A stretch of 64,000 nucleotides of DNA from CAUZIZ01 sp965218775 (GCA_965218775.1 CBDCLS010000003.1:744001-808000), one strand, 5' to 3'; counted from the stretch's first letter, positions 34,866 to 44,567 are shown. Notes: a model not told the origin generated them from the sequence alone. Numbers and translations: made by a program.

Positions 34866-36133
34866 GCGCCACCCATAGAGCCGTAGCAACCGATAGTCAC
34901 AAGGGAGAGGATCTCTGGCTCGACGTGCAGAAGATCCGAGCGGATTTCCCGGTTCTCCAACAGAAGATCCACGGGCAACCACTGGCGTATCTGGACAATG
35001 CGGCCACTAGCCAGAAGCCCCAGGTCGTCCTGGACGCGATCCAAAGGGCCTACGCTTGGGACAATGCGAACATCCATCGCGGGGTCCATGAGCTGAGTGT
35101 GCGTGCGACTGAGGCCTTCGAAGCGTCCCGGCGCACCGTTCAGCAGACCATCAACGCAGCCCATTCCCGCGAGATCATCTTTGTCCGAGGTACGACGGAG
35201 GCGATCAATCTGGTGGCCCATAGCTATGCAGGCCAGCATGTCCGCCAGGGTGACGAGATCATCATTTCGGCCCTGGAACATCACTCCAACATCGTTCCAT
35301 GGCAGATCCTTTGCGAAGAAAAAGAAGCCCGCCTGAGGGTGATACCGGTTGCGGATAGTGGCGAGCTGCTTCTGGACGAGTATGAAAAGCTTCTGAGTTC
35401 CAAGACACGACTCGTAGCGATTGTCCACGTCTCTAGTGTCCTGGGCACGATCAACCCAGTCCGAAGGATGATCGAGATGGCGCACGCCTGGGACGTCCCT
35501 GTTCTTCTTGACGGCGCCCAGGCCATCCCCCACTTCAAGGTGGATGTGCGTGAGCTCGATTGTGATTTCTATGCGTTTTCCGGACACAAGGTTCTGGGGC
35601 CGACGGGTATTGGTGTCCTGTATGGAAAGGAAGCTCTGCTTGAATCTATGCCGCCCTACCAGACGGGTGGGAGCATGATTGAGTCGGTAAGCTTCGAAAA
35701 GACTACTTATGCCAGCCTGCCCGAGAAGTTCGAGGCAGGGACCCCGCACATCGCAGGCGGTATCGGTCTGGGCCCCGCTCTCGACTATCTCAACGCTCTG
35801 GGTCTGGATCGCGTCCAAGCCTACGAGGACGATCTCTTTGCCTATACGACGGCACGCCTACTGGAGATTCCGGGATTGAGAATCCTCGGCCTGGCAGAGG
35901 AAAAGGCATGCGTCCTCTCCTTCGTGCTTGAGGACATTCATCCTCACGACATTGGGACGATTCTCGACCGGGAAGGAGTTGCCATCCGGACTGGTCACCA
36001 CTGTGCCCAGCCACTGATGGACCGGTTCCGCGTTCCCGCTACGGCTCGCGCTTCCTTCTCGTTCTACAACACTCGGGACGAGGTAGACCGCCTGGCCGAA
36101 GGACTCTTGAAGGCAATTAAGGTGTTCAGTTGA
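34862..36133 (+). CDS. sufS: Cysteine desulfurase SufS
   Basis: 423 aa class-V aminotransferase. Pyridoxal phosphate is bound by Lys243 (FSGHKVLGPTG), with HHSNIVPW upstream; the persulfide cysteine is Cys381 in RTGHHCAQPLM, the SufS-type short loop. It delivers sulfur to SufU. The ATG at 34862 overlaps the sufD stop; an earlier start at 34820 lies inside sufD and was not chosen. The N-terminal ~20 residues are longer than usual. Confidence 0.96.
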   Translation: MSATHRAVATDSHKGEDLWLDVQKIRADFPVLQQKIHGQPLAYLDNAATSQKPQVVLDAIQRAYAWDNANIHRGVHELSVRATEAFEASRRTVQQTINAAHSREIIFVRGTTEAINLVAHSYAGQHVRQGDEIIISALEHHSNIVPWQILCEEKEARLRVIPVADSGELLLDEYEKLLSSKTRLVAIVHVSSVLGTINPVRRMIEMAHAWDVPVLLDGAQAIPHFKVDVRELDCDFYAFSGHKVLGPTGIGVLYGKEALLESMPPYQTGGSMIESVSFEKTTYASLPEKFEAGTPHIAGGIGLGPALDYLNALGLDRVQAYEDDLFAYTTARLLEIPGLRILGLAEEKACVLSFVLEDIHPHDIGTILDREGVAIRTGHHCAQPLMDRFRVPATARASFSFYNTRDEVDRLAEGLLKAIKVFS

Positions 36134-36585
36134 TGTCTGAGTTGGAATCGCTCTACCAGGAAGTCATTCTGGATCACAATAAGAGCCCCAGAAATTTCAA
36201 GGTGCTCGAGAATGCGAATCGGCAGGCCGAGGGCTTCAATCCCCTCTGCGGTGATCGCGTGACGGTCTATCTTGAGGTCGAGGGTGAGGTTGTGAAAGAT
36301 GTGGCGTTTCAGGGTTCCGGCTGCGCAATCTCGATGGCGTCCTCGTCTATCATGACCGAGTCTCTCAAAGGCAAATCTTTGGGCGAGGTGGAGCGTCTCT
36401 GGAAGACTTTTCACGACCTCGTGACGGGCGAGTCGGACGAATCGTCAGGGCAGACCGATGTGGGAAAGTTGGCCGTTTTCGGTGGTGTCAGCAAATATCC
36501 CGTACGAGTGAAGTGTGCGACTTTGACCTGGCATACCCTGAGGGCGGCCCTACGGGAAACGAAGGAGGCGGTCTCCACCGAATAG
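36133..36585 (+). CDS. sufU: Fe-S assembly sulfur-transfer protein SufU
   Basis: 150 aa. The IscU-like fold carries the three cysteines expected (Cys39 in NPLCGD, Cys64 in GSGCAIS and one in VKCATL), Asp41, and the insertion between the second and third cysteines that separates SufU from IscU. SufU accepts persulfide from SufS through a zinc site. The ATG shares a base with the sufS stop (TGATG). Confidence 0.94.
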   Translation: MSELESLYQEVILDHNKSPRNFKVLENANRQAEGFNPLCGDRVTVYLEVEGEVVKDVAFQGSGCAISMASSSIMTESLKGKSLGEVERLWKTFHDLVTGESDESSGQTDVGKLAVFGGVSKYPVRVKCATLTWHTLRAALRETKEAVSTE

Positions 36586-36621
36586 TCGCGCACAGGCTAC
36601 CAGTTCCCGGAGGACTCTGAT

Positions 36622-37008
36622 ATGGAGGAAGAAACCAAAGCCATGACCCAGCCCGAGCCAGGCAATGAGGAGAACCAGTCGGCTGGCGCCGGCTCGAACG
36701 GAGAAGGAACCACGGAGCAGCAAGCCATTGAACTCCTCCGCACCTGCTACGATCCTGAGATCCCGGTCGACATCTACGAATTGGGATTGGTCTATGAAAT
36801 CATTGCGAAACCGCCGGACACTTTGGACGTCAAGATGACTCTGACTTCCCCCAGCTGTCCAGTGGCAGAGTCACTGCCGCTGGAGGTGGAATCCAAGCTT
36901 CGAGGACTTCCGGGTATCGAGAAAGTAAACGTCGAAGTGGTTTGGGATCCCCCCTGGACCATGGACAACATGTCCGAGGCTGCCAAGCTGCAGCTCGGTC
37001 TGCTTTAA
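36622..37008 (+). CDS. sufT: SUF-associated MIP18/DUF59-family protein SufT
   Basis: 128 aa. A low-complexity acidic N-terminus (residues 1-32) precedes the DUF59 domain with the DPEIPVDIYELGLVYEI motif, the conserved cysteine in LTSPSCPVAESLP and the family C-terminus DPPWTMDNMSEAAK. SufT-like proteins help mature Fe-S proteins. Last gene of the SUF operon, 36 bases after sufU. Confidence 0.92.
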   Translation: MEEETKAMTQPEPGNEENQSAGAGSNGEGTTEQQAIELLRTCYDPEIPVDIYELGLVYEIIAKPPDTLDVKMTLTSPSCPVAESLPLEVESKLRGLPGIEKVNVEVVWDPPWTMDNMSEAAKLQLGLL

Positions 37009-37124
37009 ACCTTGACCTGAACCTTCCCTCCAATCGATCGTGGCCTGGTCCCTGTCCGAAGGCATCCAAGGCAGCCCCTGACGGCAAGTAGTGCCAGCGG
37101 GACATGTTAGAATACAGGACTGCT

Positions 37125-38951
37125 ATGTGTGGAATCGTCTGCTACCTGGGTAACCGCTCGGCGTCACCCATCCTGGTCAACGGCTTGAGAAGGCTGGAAT
37201 ACCGTGGCTATGACTCCAGTGGCGTGGCTGTGCTCGGCAATGGCGGAATCCGGTGCGAGAGAGCCGTTGGAAAGATCGATGCCCTGAGCGAGCAGCTCCA
37301 AGGAAGGGAGCTGCGGGGCAAGACGGGTATTGGCCACACGCGTTGGGCGACACACGGAAAGCCATCGGTGGAGAATGCCCACCCGCACAGCGACTGTCAG
37401 CAGCACATTTTCGTCGTTCACAACGGAATCGTTGAAAACTATCGGAGCTTGAGAACAGAGCTGATCAGGAAGGGGCACACGTTCGTGTCTGAAACCGATA
37501 CCGAGGTGTTGGCTCATCTGATCGAGGACCACTATCAAGGGGACCTCGAAACGGCTGTGCGGAACGCGCTGCAGGAAGTCGAGGGCACCTATGGAATAGG
37601 CGTGATCTGCGCCGATCAGCCCCGCCAGATCGTGGTTGCCCGTCTCGGGAGTCCCCTGATTCTCGGCCTTGGCAATGACGAAGTCTTCGCCGCCTCAGAC
37701 GCCTCGGCCCTACTCAGCCACACCCGCGAAGCCATCTATCTGCAGGATGGGGACGTGGCCGTTTTGGATCATGGCGGCTTCCGTGTCAACAATCTTCATG
37801 GAAAGACGGCCTCCCGGGCTGTCCAGATTCTCGAATGGGATGAGCGGGCGGCGGACAGGAGTGGATATCGCCATTTCATGCTCAAGGAGATCTTTGAGCA
37901 ACCGCAGGTTTTGACTGACGCAATTCGAGGTCGTCTGATCGACGACGAAGGACTGGCCAAACTCGGCGGTCTCGAATCCGTGAGCGATCGGCTTCTGCAG
38001 ATGAGGCGTCTGATCGTATTGGCTTGTGGGACCTCCTTCTACGCCGGCCTTCTGGGGCGCTACATTATCGAGACCTGCACTAACTTCCCGGTGGAAGTGG
38101 ATCTGGCCTCGGAGTTCCACTATCGCAAGCTGAATCTGGAATCAGGAACCACTGTGTTGGCTATAAGCCAGTCGGGCGAGACCTTAGACACGCTCGCAGT
38201 GATCCGCGAGATAAGGCGGCGTGGGGCTCTAGCCCTGGGTCTGGTCAATGTCGTAGGCAGCTCGATCGCACGAGAAACGGATGCAGGGATCTACAATCAC
38301 GCCGGTCCTGAAATCGGAGTTGCTTCGACGAAGGCCTTCCTATCCCAGGTTACGATCCTGTACCTGATCGCTCTTTTGCTGGGTCGTCACCAGCAGATGT
38401 CGTTGAATGAAGGCCAGGACTTTGTTCGAGAGCTTCGGGAGCTTCCCGACAAGATCCAATCTGTCTTGGATGGAGCGGCGGAGATTGAACGAATCGGCAG
38501 CAAGTACGCACAGTACCGCAACTTCCTGTATGTGGGGCGAAAATTCAGCTATCCGGTTGCATTGGAGGGAGCCCTGAAGCTGAAGGAGATCTCCTACCTG
38601 CACGCCGAGGGATATGCGGCCGGTGAGATGAAGCACGGGCCTATCGCCCTGATCGACGAGGAGTTCCCTTGTGTTTGCGTGGCACCTCGTGACAGTGTCT
38701 ACCACAAGATGGTCAGCAACATTCAGGAGATCAAGAGCCGCGGAGGCCCAGTCATTGCCGTTGGGACCGAAGGAGACACCGAACTGCAAGATCTGGTCGA
38801 TGACTTCATAGGAGTTCCCCCCACTGACGAGATCTTCGCTCCTTTCCTTACTGTGATACCGCTGCAGCTGCTGGCGTACTACGTCGCAAGTGCAAACGGC
38901 TGCGACATCGATCAGCCGCGAAACCTTGCCAAATCGGTCACCGTAGAATGA
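37125..38951 (+). CDS. glmS: Glutamine--fructose-6-phosphate aminotransferase (isomerizing)
   Basis: 608 aa. The N-terminal glutaminase begins directly with the catalytic cysteine after Met (MCGIVCYLG), followed by two SIS isomerase domains with SQSGETLDTL and the C-terminal DQPRNLAKSVTVE. It makes glucosamine-6-phosphate for peptidoglycan and LPS. The ATG at 37125 is required to expose Cys2; an upstream in-frame start is not used. A TAGAAT at 37108-37113 could be its -10 box. No glmS ribozyme was seen upstream. Confidence 0.97.
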   Translation: MCGIVCYLGNRSASPILVNGLRRLEYRGYDSSGVAVLGNGGIRCERAVGKIDALSEQLQGRELRGKTGIGHTRWATHGKPSVENAHPHSDCQQHIFVVHNGIVENYRSLRTELIRKGHTFVSETDTEVLAHLIEDHYQGDLETAVRNALQEVEGTYGIGVICADQPRQIVVARLGSPLILGLGNDEVFAASDASALLSHTREAIYLQDGDVAVLDHGGFRVNNLHGKTASRAVQILEWDERAADRSGYRHFMLKEIFEQPQVLTDAIRGRLIDDEGLAKLGGLESVSDRLLQMRRLIVLACGTSFYAGLLGRYIIETCTNFPVEVDLASEFHYRKLNLESGTTVLAISQSGETLDTLAVIREIRRRGALALGLVNVVGSSIARETDAGIYNHAGPEIGVASTKAFLSQVTILYLIALLLGRHQQMSLNEGQDFVRELRELPDKIQSVLDGAAEIERIGSKYAQYRNFLYVGRKFSYPVALEGALKLKEISYLHAEGYAAGEMKHGPIALIDEEFPCVCVAPRDSVYHKMVSNIQEIKSRGGPVIAVGTEGDTELQDLVDDFIGVPPTDEIFAPFLTVIPLQLLAYYVASANGCDIDQPRNLAKSVTVE

Positions 38952-38963
38952 TCGGCGGCTGAA

Positions 38964-40328
38964 ATGGTGATTAGGAGACCGGATTGCGACGTCGTCGTGA
39001 TCGGAGGAGGCCCGGGCGGGGCCGCGGTTTCCGCCTACCTGTCACGAGCAGGTCTCGATTGCGTTCTCCTGGAGCGAGAGCTTTTCCCCCGACCCCATGT
39101 CGGTGAGTCCTTGGTGCCCGCCACCACCCGGGTTTTCCGAGAATTGAACTTTCTGAAGCTTCTGGATCAGGCGGGTTTTCCCCGCAAATACGGAGCGGTC
39201 TGGACTTCTTCCAATGACTCTCCCGTCTATTCTCACGACTGGGAAGGTCTGGACCTAGATTCTCAGGTTGCCGTGCGCTTTGACGAACGTCAGCAGCCAG
39301 GGGTGGCCAGAAACTATACATATCACGTCGATCGGGGAAAGTTTGACCTGCTCCTCCTCCAACACGCGTATCGGCTGGGAGCGCGTGTCTACGAGGGAGT
39401 ACAGGCCAGCCGCGTGGATTTCTCGGATGACCTGTTTCCCAAGGTGCATTTCTCGATCGGCCGAAAAAAGACCTGGGTTCGAGCCAGAATGGTCGTCGAC
39501 GCAAGTGGACGCCGGACCCTGCTTGGGAACCAGCTAGGCCTCAAGGTGCGAGACCCCGTCTTCGATCAGTGTGCTTTGCACACTTGGTTCGAAGGGTACG
39601 ATCGGCGACTCCTGTCACAGAGCGAGGGTATGGAAGACTATATCTTTGTTCACTTCCTTCCCGTGAGCAACAGCTGGATCTGGCAGATCCCAATCACCGG
39701 CTCCGTTACCAGCATCGGTGTGGTAACCCAGAAGAAACATTTCGCCAAGTCGCGCCAATCACGGGAGCGCTTTTTCTGGCAGTGTATTGAAACCCGTCCT
39801 GATCTGGCGGAGGGTCTCCGCAAGGCCGAGCAGATCCGGCCCCTCAAAGAGGAGGGCGATTATAGTTACGCGATGCAGCGGATCTGTGGAGACCGGTTTG
39901 TACTGGTCGGAGACGCGGCCCGTTTTGTTGATCCCATTTTCTCCAGTGGTGTGAGCATCGCCCTCAACAGTGCGCGCCTGGCAAGCCTGGACATCCTGGC
40001 CGCGGCAGAAGTGGGTGATTTCTCGAGTGAACGCTTTCAGCAGTCCAAGACCACCGTTGGGCGTGGCATCAAAAACTGGTACGAATTCATCAGTCTCTAC
40101 TATCGACTGAACGTCCTGTTTACGGCTTTCTTGATGGATCCACGGTACCGACTACAGATTCTCAAGCTACTGCAAGGGGACGTCTACGATGAAGAACAGC
40201 CGGAGGTCTTGAGTCAGATGCGAGATTTGGTAGCAGCAGTGGAAGAGAAAGAAGGCCATCCTTGGCATTCGCTGCTGGGAGACCTGACTGCCGATGCCTT
40301 CAGGAGGGCCAGCCTCGGAGGGCGGTAA
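38964..40328 (+). CDS. FAD-dependent halogenase (carrier-protein-substrate type)
   Basis: 454 aa. The FAD site GGGPGG is at residues 14-19. Diagnostic halogenase features are present: WxWxIP as W238-I-W-Q-I-P243, the Fx2Px2SxG motif at residues 321-329 (FVDPIFSSG), and a lysine (Lys75 in GFPRKYG) at the place of the chloramine-forming lysine of this branch. This pattern fits PltA/CndH-like enzymes, which act on substrates tethered to a carrier protein, better than free-tryptophan halogenases. It starts twelve bases after glmS and may share its transcript. It converges on an adenylation enzyme with 18 bases between stops. Substrate and halide are inferred, not shown. Confidence 0.83.
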   Translation: MVIRRPDCDVVVIGGGPGGAAVSAYLSRAGLDCVLLERELFPRPHVGESLVPATTRVFRELNFLKLLDQAGFPRKYGAVWTSSNDSPVYSHDWEGLDLDSQVAVRFDERQQPGVARNYTYHVDRGKFDLLLLQHAYRLGARVYEGVQASRVDFSDDLFPKVHFSIGRKKTWVRARMVVDASGRRTLLGNQLGLKVRDPVFDQCALHTWFEGYDRRLLSQSEGMEDYIFVHFLPVSNSWIWQIPITGSVTSIGVVTQKKHFAKSRQSRERFFWQCIETRPDLAEGLRKAEQIRPLKEEGDYSYAMQRICGDRFVLVGDAARFVDPIFSSGVSIALNSARLASLDILAAAEVGDFSSERFQQSKTTVGRGIKNWYEFISLYYRLNVLFTAFLMDPRYRLQILKLLQGDVYDEEQPEVLSQMRDLVAAVEEKEGHPWHSLLGDLTADAFRRASLGGR

Positions 40329-40346
40329 CGAGTGATCGTGCGCGGC

Positions 40347-41972
40347 TCAGGTGCTTTCCCCCCGCAGCCTGGCTTTATCGACCTTACCGGTGGCTGTGTG
40401 GGGAAGGCGATTTCGGAACTCAAAGCAATCCGGGATCATGAAGGGAGGAAGATAGGTGCGGCACGCTTCCTCCAGTTCTTTGATCTCCAGCGAGCAGTCC
40501 GTACGCTTGACGACGATAGCCTTGATCAAAGCCAATAAGTCATCCTCGCCCACAGCTATGACCGCCACCTCGACCACATCTGGGTGGGCGCTGAGGGTCG
40601 ACTCGATCTCGCCCAGCTCGATTCGATAGCCCCGCCTCTTGACCATTTCGTCACGGCGTCCCAGGAAGGACAGGCAGCCGGTTGCATCCACTTTCACCCA
40701 ATCCCCAGTACGGCACACCCTCTCTTCGGCGCGACCAGAGTCGGCCGGCAAGAGCACTTCGGCCGTCTTGGCAGGCCTTTTCCAGTAGCCGCTCATGAGG
40801 CAGGGCCCACGGACCCTGAGTTCTCCTGATTCACCAGGACCCGCCTTGCTGCCATCGTCCTTATGAACCCACACTTTAGTGCCCTCGCAGGCCTTTCCAA
40901 TGGGTAGTCGAGAGGAGTCGCTCCGGGGTAGGTCGCTGACCTGGTAGTAGGTACACACGTTGGTTTCGGTAGGGCCGAAGAGATTGAAGAGTTGTGCCTC
41001 TGGAAGCAGCTGCTGAAGACTCCGTAGATGTTTCATGGGGAACACCTCACCCGCAAACAAAATGGTGCGTAGGAAAGGAAGCCGCCCCCCATCCTTCAAA
41101 GCACTGCTTGTGACCAGGTCCGTGAGCACCGAGGGCACGGAATACCATACCGTTATCCTTTCTCGCTCGATGAATTCGCACAGCTCCATCGGAAATGCCG
41201 AAAGCTCTCTCGGAACCATAATCGTGATCGCGCCTGCTTGAATTGCCGCGAAAAGATCGAAGATCGAGAGGTCAAAATGCAAAGGAGCATGACTGGAGAG
41301 CCGATCGCTCTCCGAGACCTGAAAGCGCGTCGCCGCCCACTTGATGAAGGCCAGCGAGGCTGCGTGGCTGATGGCCACACCCTTGGGCTCACCCGTGGAG
41401 CCAGACGTATACAGAATGTAGGCAAGGTCTGATCCACCAACACCGGTTGAAGGAGCTGTTTCGAACGACGGGAGCTCCGGCCAGTTCAAAACGATGCTTT
41501 GTGGGGGTAGAAGGGGCGCCACTTCTACCTCATTAAGCTCACTCTCGCCTGGATCCGACGCAACAACAACAGCCCTGAGTGATGAGAAGCCAACCAGCTC
41601 GGAACCGCAGCGCCGAAGCTGGCTGCCGCTGCTGATCAAGACACTGATCTCGCAGTCACGCATGATCGACAAGATTCGGCCGGCTGGCGAAAACCGATCA
41701 AGTGGAACATAGACGCTTCCCGATTTCAGAATCCCAAAAACCGAGACAACCGACTCGATTGACTTCTCGAGCAGAATTCCTACTCTGTCCCCTCTTCGGA
41801 TTCCGGCGCTAATCAGAAAGCTTGCGAGACGGCTGGAAATATCCTCCAGTTCCCCATAGCTGATATCGTCCTTTCGGCACCTGACAGCCGGTCTGTCGTG
41901 TTGTATGGAAGCCCTTCTGGAAAGAAGCTCGTGAAGCAAAACAGGTGCCCTCTCCGGTGTTTCCCCAGCCAA
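40347..41972 (-). CDS. Stand-alone amino-acid adenylation enzyme, predicted L-prolyl-AMP ligase
   Basis: 541 aa. All core adenylation motifs are present: A3 YTSGSTGEPKG, A5 NLFGPTETN, A7 RTGDW, A8 GRRDEMVKRRGYRIELGEIE and the A10 lysine (ATGKVDK). There is no condensation or carrier domain. Aligning by hand to the GrsA pocket gives D-L-F-Y-L-A-L-V-C, close to the code I recall for L-proline-activating enzymes of pyrrole pathways (PltF, RedM type). With the adjacent halogenase this suggests a halogenated pyrrole, but the prolyl dehydrogenase and the carrier protein are not here. Start is uncertain: TTG at 41972, or TTG at 41939 with GAGAGGG upstream. Confidence 0.8.
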   Translation of the reverse strand: MAGETPERAPVLLHELLSRRASIQHDRPAVRCRKDDISYGELEDISSRLASFLISAGIRRGDRVGILLEKSIESVVSVFGILKSGSVYVPLDRFSPAGRILSIMRDCEISVLISSGSQLRRCGSELVGFSSLRAVVVASDPGESELNEVEVAPLLPPQSIVLNWPELPSFETAPSTGVGGSDLAYILYTSGSTGEPKGVAISHAASLAFIKWAATRFQVSESDRLSSHAPLHFDLSIFDLFAAIQAGAITIMVPRELSAFPMELCEFIERERITVWYSVPSVLTDLVTSSALKDGGRLPFLRTILFAGEVFPMKHLRSLQQLLPEAQLFNLFGPTETNVCTYYQVSDLPRSDSSRLPIGKACEGTKVWVHKDDGSKAGPGESGELRVRGPCLMSGYWKRPAKTAEVLLPADSGRAEERVCRTGDWVKVDATGCLSFLGRRDEMVKRRGYRIELGEIESTLSAHPDVVEVAVIAVGEDDLLALIKAIVVKRTDCSLEIKELEEACRTYLPPFMIPDCFEFRNRLPHTATGKVDKARLRGEST

Positions 41973-42267
41973 TTCCTATCGACAGCCTCTACTACCTAGG
42001 AAGCATCTCGGAGGCGAGATCCAGGTGAAAGACTGCCTTGCCCTAAACCAAAGTACCAGAACGCCGATATGAGAAGAGGATGCAAAAACAGCGCCCTCCG
42101 CTAATCATAGAGGGTAATCCTGCGTTTTGGGAGACCTTGTCGGTTACGGTTTTTGGTGAAGCAGAGAACTGCGTTCTTGCCCTCAGGCCTGATGGCCGGA
42201 AACGACACAAATCTCCCTTCATAGACCGAATGTCTGAGTGAGTTACACCTCGGAGGAAGGCAATCCA
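41973..42267. other. Divergent intergenic region
   Basis: 295 bases between the adenylation gene (leftward) and the DUF192 gene (rightward), so promoters for both should lie here. I see no clear -35/-10 pair, hairpin or repeat. The strong GGAGGAAGG at 42251-42259 serves the rightward gene. Confidence 0.4.
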
Positions 42268-42639
42268 GTGAACAGGTACGCGCTGCGCAATCGAACGAAA
42301 CTCGCCGTCCTGGCCACCAACGTTGAAAAAGCAGCGTCGGTCTGGGATCGCATGAGGGGCCTGCTCGGACACAGTTCCGAAGAATTTAGACCTGGCAAGG
42401 GCTTGTGGATAACGCCCTGTCAGTGGATTCACACCTTTGGTATGTCCTTTCCAATTGATGCCCTTTATCTGGACTCCGACTACAAGGTGATCTACACCTG
42501 CCGGAATCTGAAGCCCGCTCGCCTGGCTTCACTTAAACTAAGGGCCCGAAGTGTCATCGAATTGCCAGCTGGCACGGTCTCCGAGACGCAGACGACCGTG
42601 GGTGACCGACTGGAACTCGAGGCGGTGAAGGAGCGATAG
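42268..42639 (+). CDS. DUF192-family protein
   Basis: 123 aa. It matches the DUF192 pattern: an N-terminal DRMRGLLG segment, the glycine-rich KGLWITPCQWIHTFGMSFPIDALYLD core and the C-terminal VIELPAGTV. Family members are small, often secreted, beta-barrel proteins of unknown function; no signal peptide is seen here. The GTG at 42268 is preceded by GGAGGAAGG at eight bases; a GTG at 42238 is less likely. It is followed after two bases by the TPR gene, so the two are one operon. Confidence 0.8.
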   Translation: MNRYALRNRTKLAVLATNVEKAASVWDRMRGLLGHSSEEFRPGKGLWITPCQWIHTFGMSFPIDALYLDSDYKVIYTCRNLKPARLASLKLRARSVIELPAGTVSETQTTVGDRLELEAVKER

Positions 42640-42641
42640 CG

Positions 42642-44507
42642 ATGTGGTGCCGTTTGGTTGTTCCATGCCTTGTGATGGTTCTGGCCCTGGGCCCCTTGGG
42701 TTGTGTGCGGAGGCAGCTGTCCAGTTTCGGTTGGGGAAAATCGGGCAAGAACCCCTATCGTCGTGTTTCGCCGGTAACCCTGTCGGAGCATATCCGGACC
42801 ACCATCAAAGTTTCCACCGAAAACAGCAACGCCACAGATCAAGCCGTAGTTCGACTGCACGAGAGAAACCCGGAACTGGACGAGTTGGCACGTTTTGTAA
42901 CAGCGAATCCCCACGACCTGGCCTCGCGATGGCGATTGGCGAAGGCCTATACCGCCGAAGAGCTCTACTATCCTGCCTTCCAGCTCTATCAGGAGATCAA
43001 GTCGCAAGCGCCCAGAGATCCGAGAGCCAATTTGGCAATTGCTCGAATCTGGACCGCGTGGGGTGATTATTCCCTGGCCCGCCGACAAGCGGAGCGCGCA
43101 CTAGAGCTTGAGCCGAATTCAGTGGAGGGACTGGGGCTCCTGGGGAGAATTCATCTTCGCCGCAACGACCCGGATCGGGCTAAGACGGCCTTTCTCAAAG
43201 CACTCGCGAGCAAACCAGAGAATCCGTCGCTGCTGGCGTGGCTTGGCCAAGCTCAACTGATGTTGGGCAATCAGAGTCAAGCTCGAAAGAATTTGGAGCT
43301 CGCTTTGGAGATCAATCCCCAGCTCGCTTTGGCCCGGCGACTGCTCGACCGAGAGCCCCCTCCCGTAGCGGAGGAAGAAGCCGTTGCCCAGACGCCCAGC
43401 AGACCTGTCAAGCAAATCTCAGGTGTCGTCAAAACGAAGCGGAACGATCAGCCCCAGCAATGGACCGTGAAGCCGGAAGTCACAACCCCAAGCATCCCCT
43501 TGCCCTCTCATGCGATCAAGAAATCGATCGGGCCTGAACCAGCCCATCCCCTCAATTTTTCCGCAGGTCTACCTCAGCCCACCCTGCCCTACTCTCTTCC
43601 GTCCGAGCTCAAGAGGTTCCTCCAAGAGTCGACGCCAAATCTTCTGGAAAATGGGAGATCCGTGCTCATTGACACCAAGGTCGAGGCGCCACGCTGGTCT
43701 CATGACGAAATCGAAGTGGCCACCGACTCCGGAAATTCATTTCTTATCCCGGTTGTCCTTGCCGATCTTGAAGCTGTGTTGGCTAGCGATTCCCCACCAC
43801 CGATTGGACCTAATCCCGAGTTGCTGCCGCAACTTCGGATTGAGCTTGCGCACCTACTCGAAGAGCCGAGCGAGCCTGAAGAGCCCCTCGGTCGTCTCGG
43901 GCACCTCGATCGATTCAGGTGGCTGGGGCTGAGTGGACTGAACGATTTTCCCAATGAAATCCTGGACCTCGAACGGGATGTCACCAGGACAGCAGCGCTT
44001 TTCTCTCCCCCGAGCATCCTCCTGGGAGAAGGCGACATCTGGAATTTGGCGCTGATGATTCTTTTCCTGAGCTTCGCAGCGGTGCCGGTAGGTCGTCGCA
44101 AGCGTGTCCTGCCGCGCCGGTTGCAGTCGCGGAGGCGAGCCCCCCTCGCCGCCGCTGAGCCTAACTCTGGCGAAGACACGACTTTCGTGGCGTTGGCGCC
44201 CTCCCGAGAGAGTTGGGACTCAGCTGTCCCCGGTTATCTCTTTCCGGTGGCGGAGTTTCCAGCACTCGTAAGTGAACGGATAGGGCCAGTCGCCATTTCC
44301 TGCGAAACACCATTCGAGGAAGCCCTCAATATTGCACCAGCCCCTCTTAGCTCCCCCCATCCGACCAACGAAGCTAAGGCCGAGGAACTCGGTCGGGCCG
44401 TCAAACTGGCTGTCGGAGCGCTTGTTTTGACCCAATTGGCCATTCCCCTCATTCGTCGCTACCAACGCCAACCGCCCGCCTACCCCGGGACCAGGGCCGC
44501 CTGCTAA
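42642..44507 (+). CDS. TPR-repeat membrane protein of unknown function
   Basis: 621 aa, not recognised as a named family. A hydrophobic N-terminus ends in GPLGC, a weak lipobox (Cys21). Three to four TPR units run from about residue 85 to 225 (for example YPAFQLYQEIKSQAPRDPRA, ARRQAERALELEPNSVEGL). A long proline-rich, low-complexity region follows (about 230-460). Two hydrophobic stretches occur at about 468-485 (WNLALMILFLSFAAVPVG, followed by RRKR) and about 592-610. Probably an envelope scaffold. It is translationally linked to the DUF192 gene upstream. Confidence 0.7.
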   Translation: MWCRLVVPCLVMVLALGPLGCVRRQLSSFGWGKSGKNPYRRVSPVTLSEHIRTTIKVSTENSNATDQAVVRLHERNPELDELARFVTANPHDLASRWRLAKAYTAEELYYPAFQLYQEIKSQAPRDPRANLAIARIWTAWGDYSLARRQAERALELEPNSVEGLGLLGRIHLRRNDPDRAKTAFLKALASKPENPSLLAWLGQAQLMLGNQSQARKNLELALEINPQLALARRLLDREPPPVAEEEAVAQTPSRPVKQISGVVKTKRNDQPQQWTVKPEVTTPSIPLPSHAIKKSIGPEPAHPLNFSAGLPQPTLPYSLPSELKRFLQESTPNLLENGRSVLIDTKVEAPRWSHDEIEVATDSGNSFLIPVVLADLEAVLASDSPPPIGPNPELLPQLRIELAHLLEEPSEPEEPLGRLGHLDRFRWLGLSGLNDFPNEILDLERDVTRTAALFSPPSILLGEGDIWNLALMILFLSFAAVPVGRRKRVLPRRLQSRRRAPLAAAEPNSGEDTTFVALAPSRESWDSAVPGYLFPVAEFPALVSERIGPVAISCETPFEEALNIAPAPLSSPHPTNEAKAEELGRAVKLAVGALVLTQLAIPLIRRYQRQPPAYPGTRAAC

Positions 44508-44567
44508 CCGCAGCATCAATTAACTCCTCTGGATTTGCCCTTTCGCGCCAATAATCTCGCGTTTCCT

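Noticed and set aside
34742..35818. 358-codon minus-strand frame within sufD/sufS
   Set aside because: Entirely antisense to two certain SUF genes.
37009..37124. glmS ribozyme/riboswitch
   Set aside because: The leader is only about 115 bases and likely transcribed only for a few of them (TAGAAT at 37108); no conserved ribozyme core recognised.
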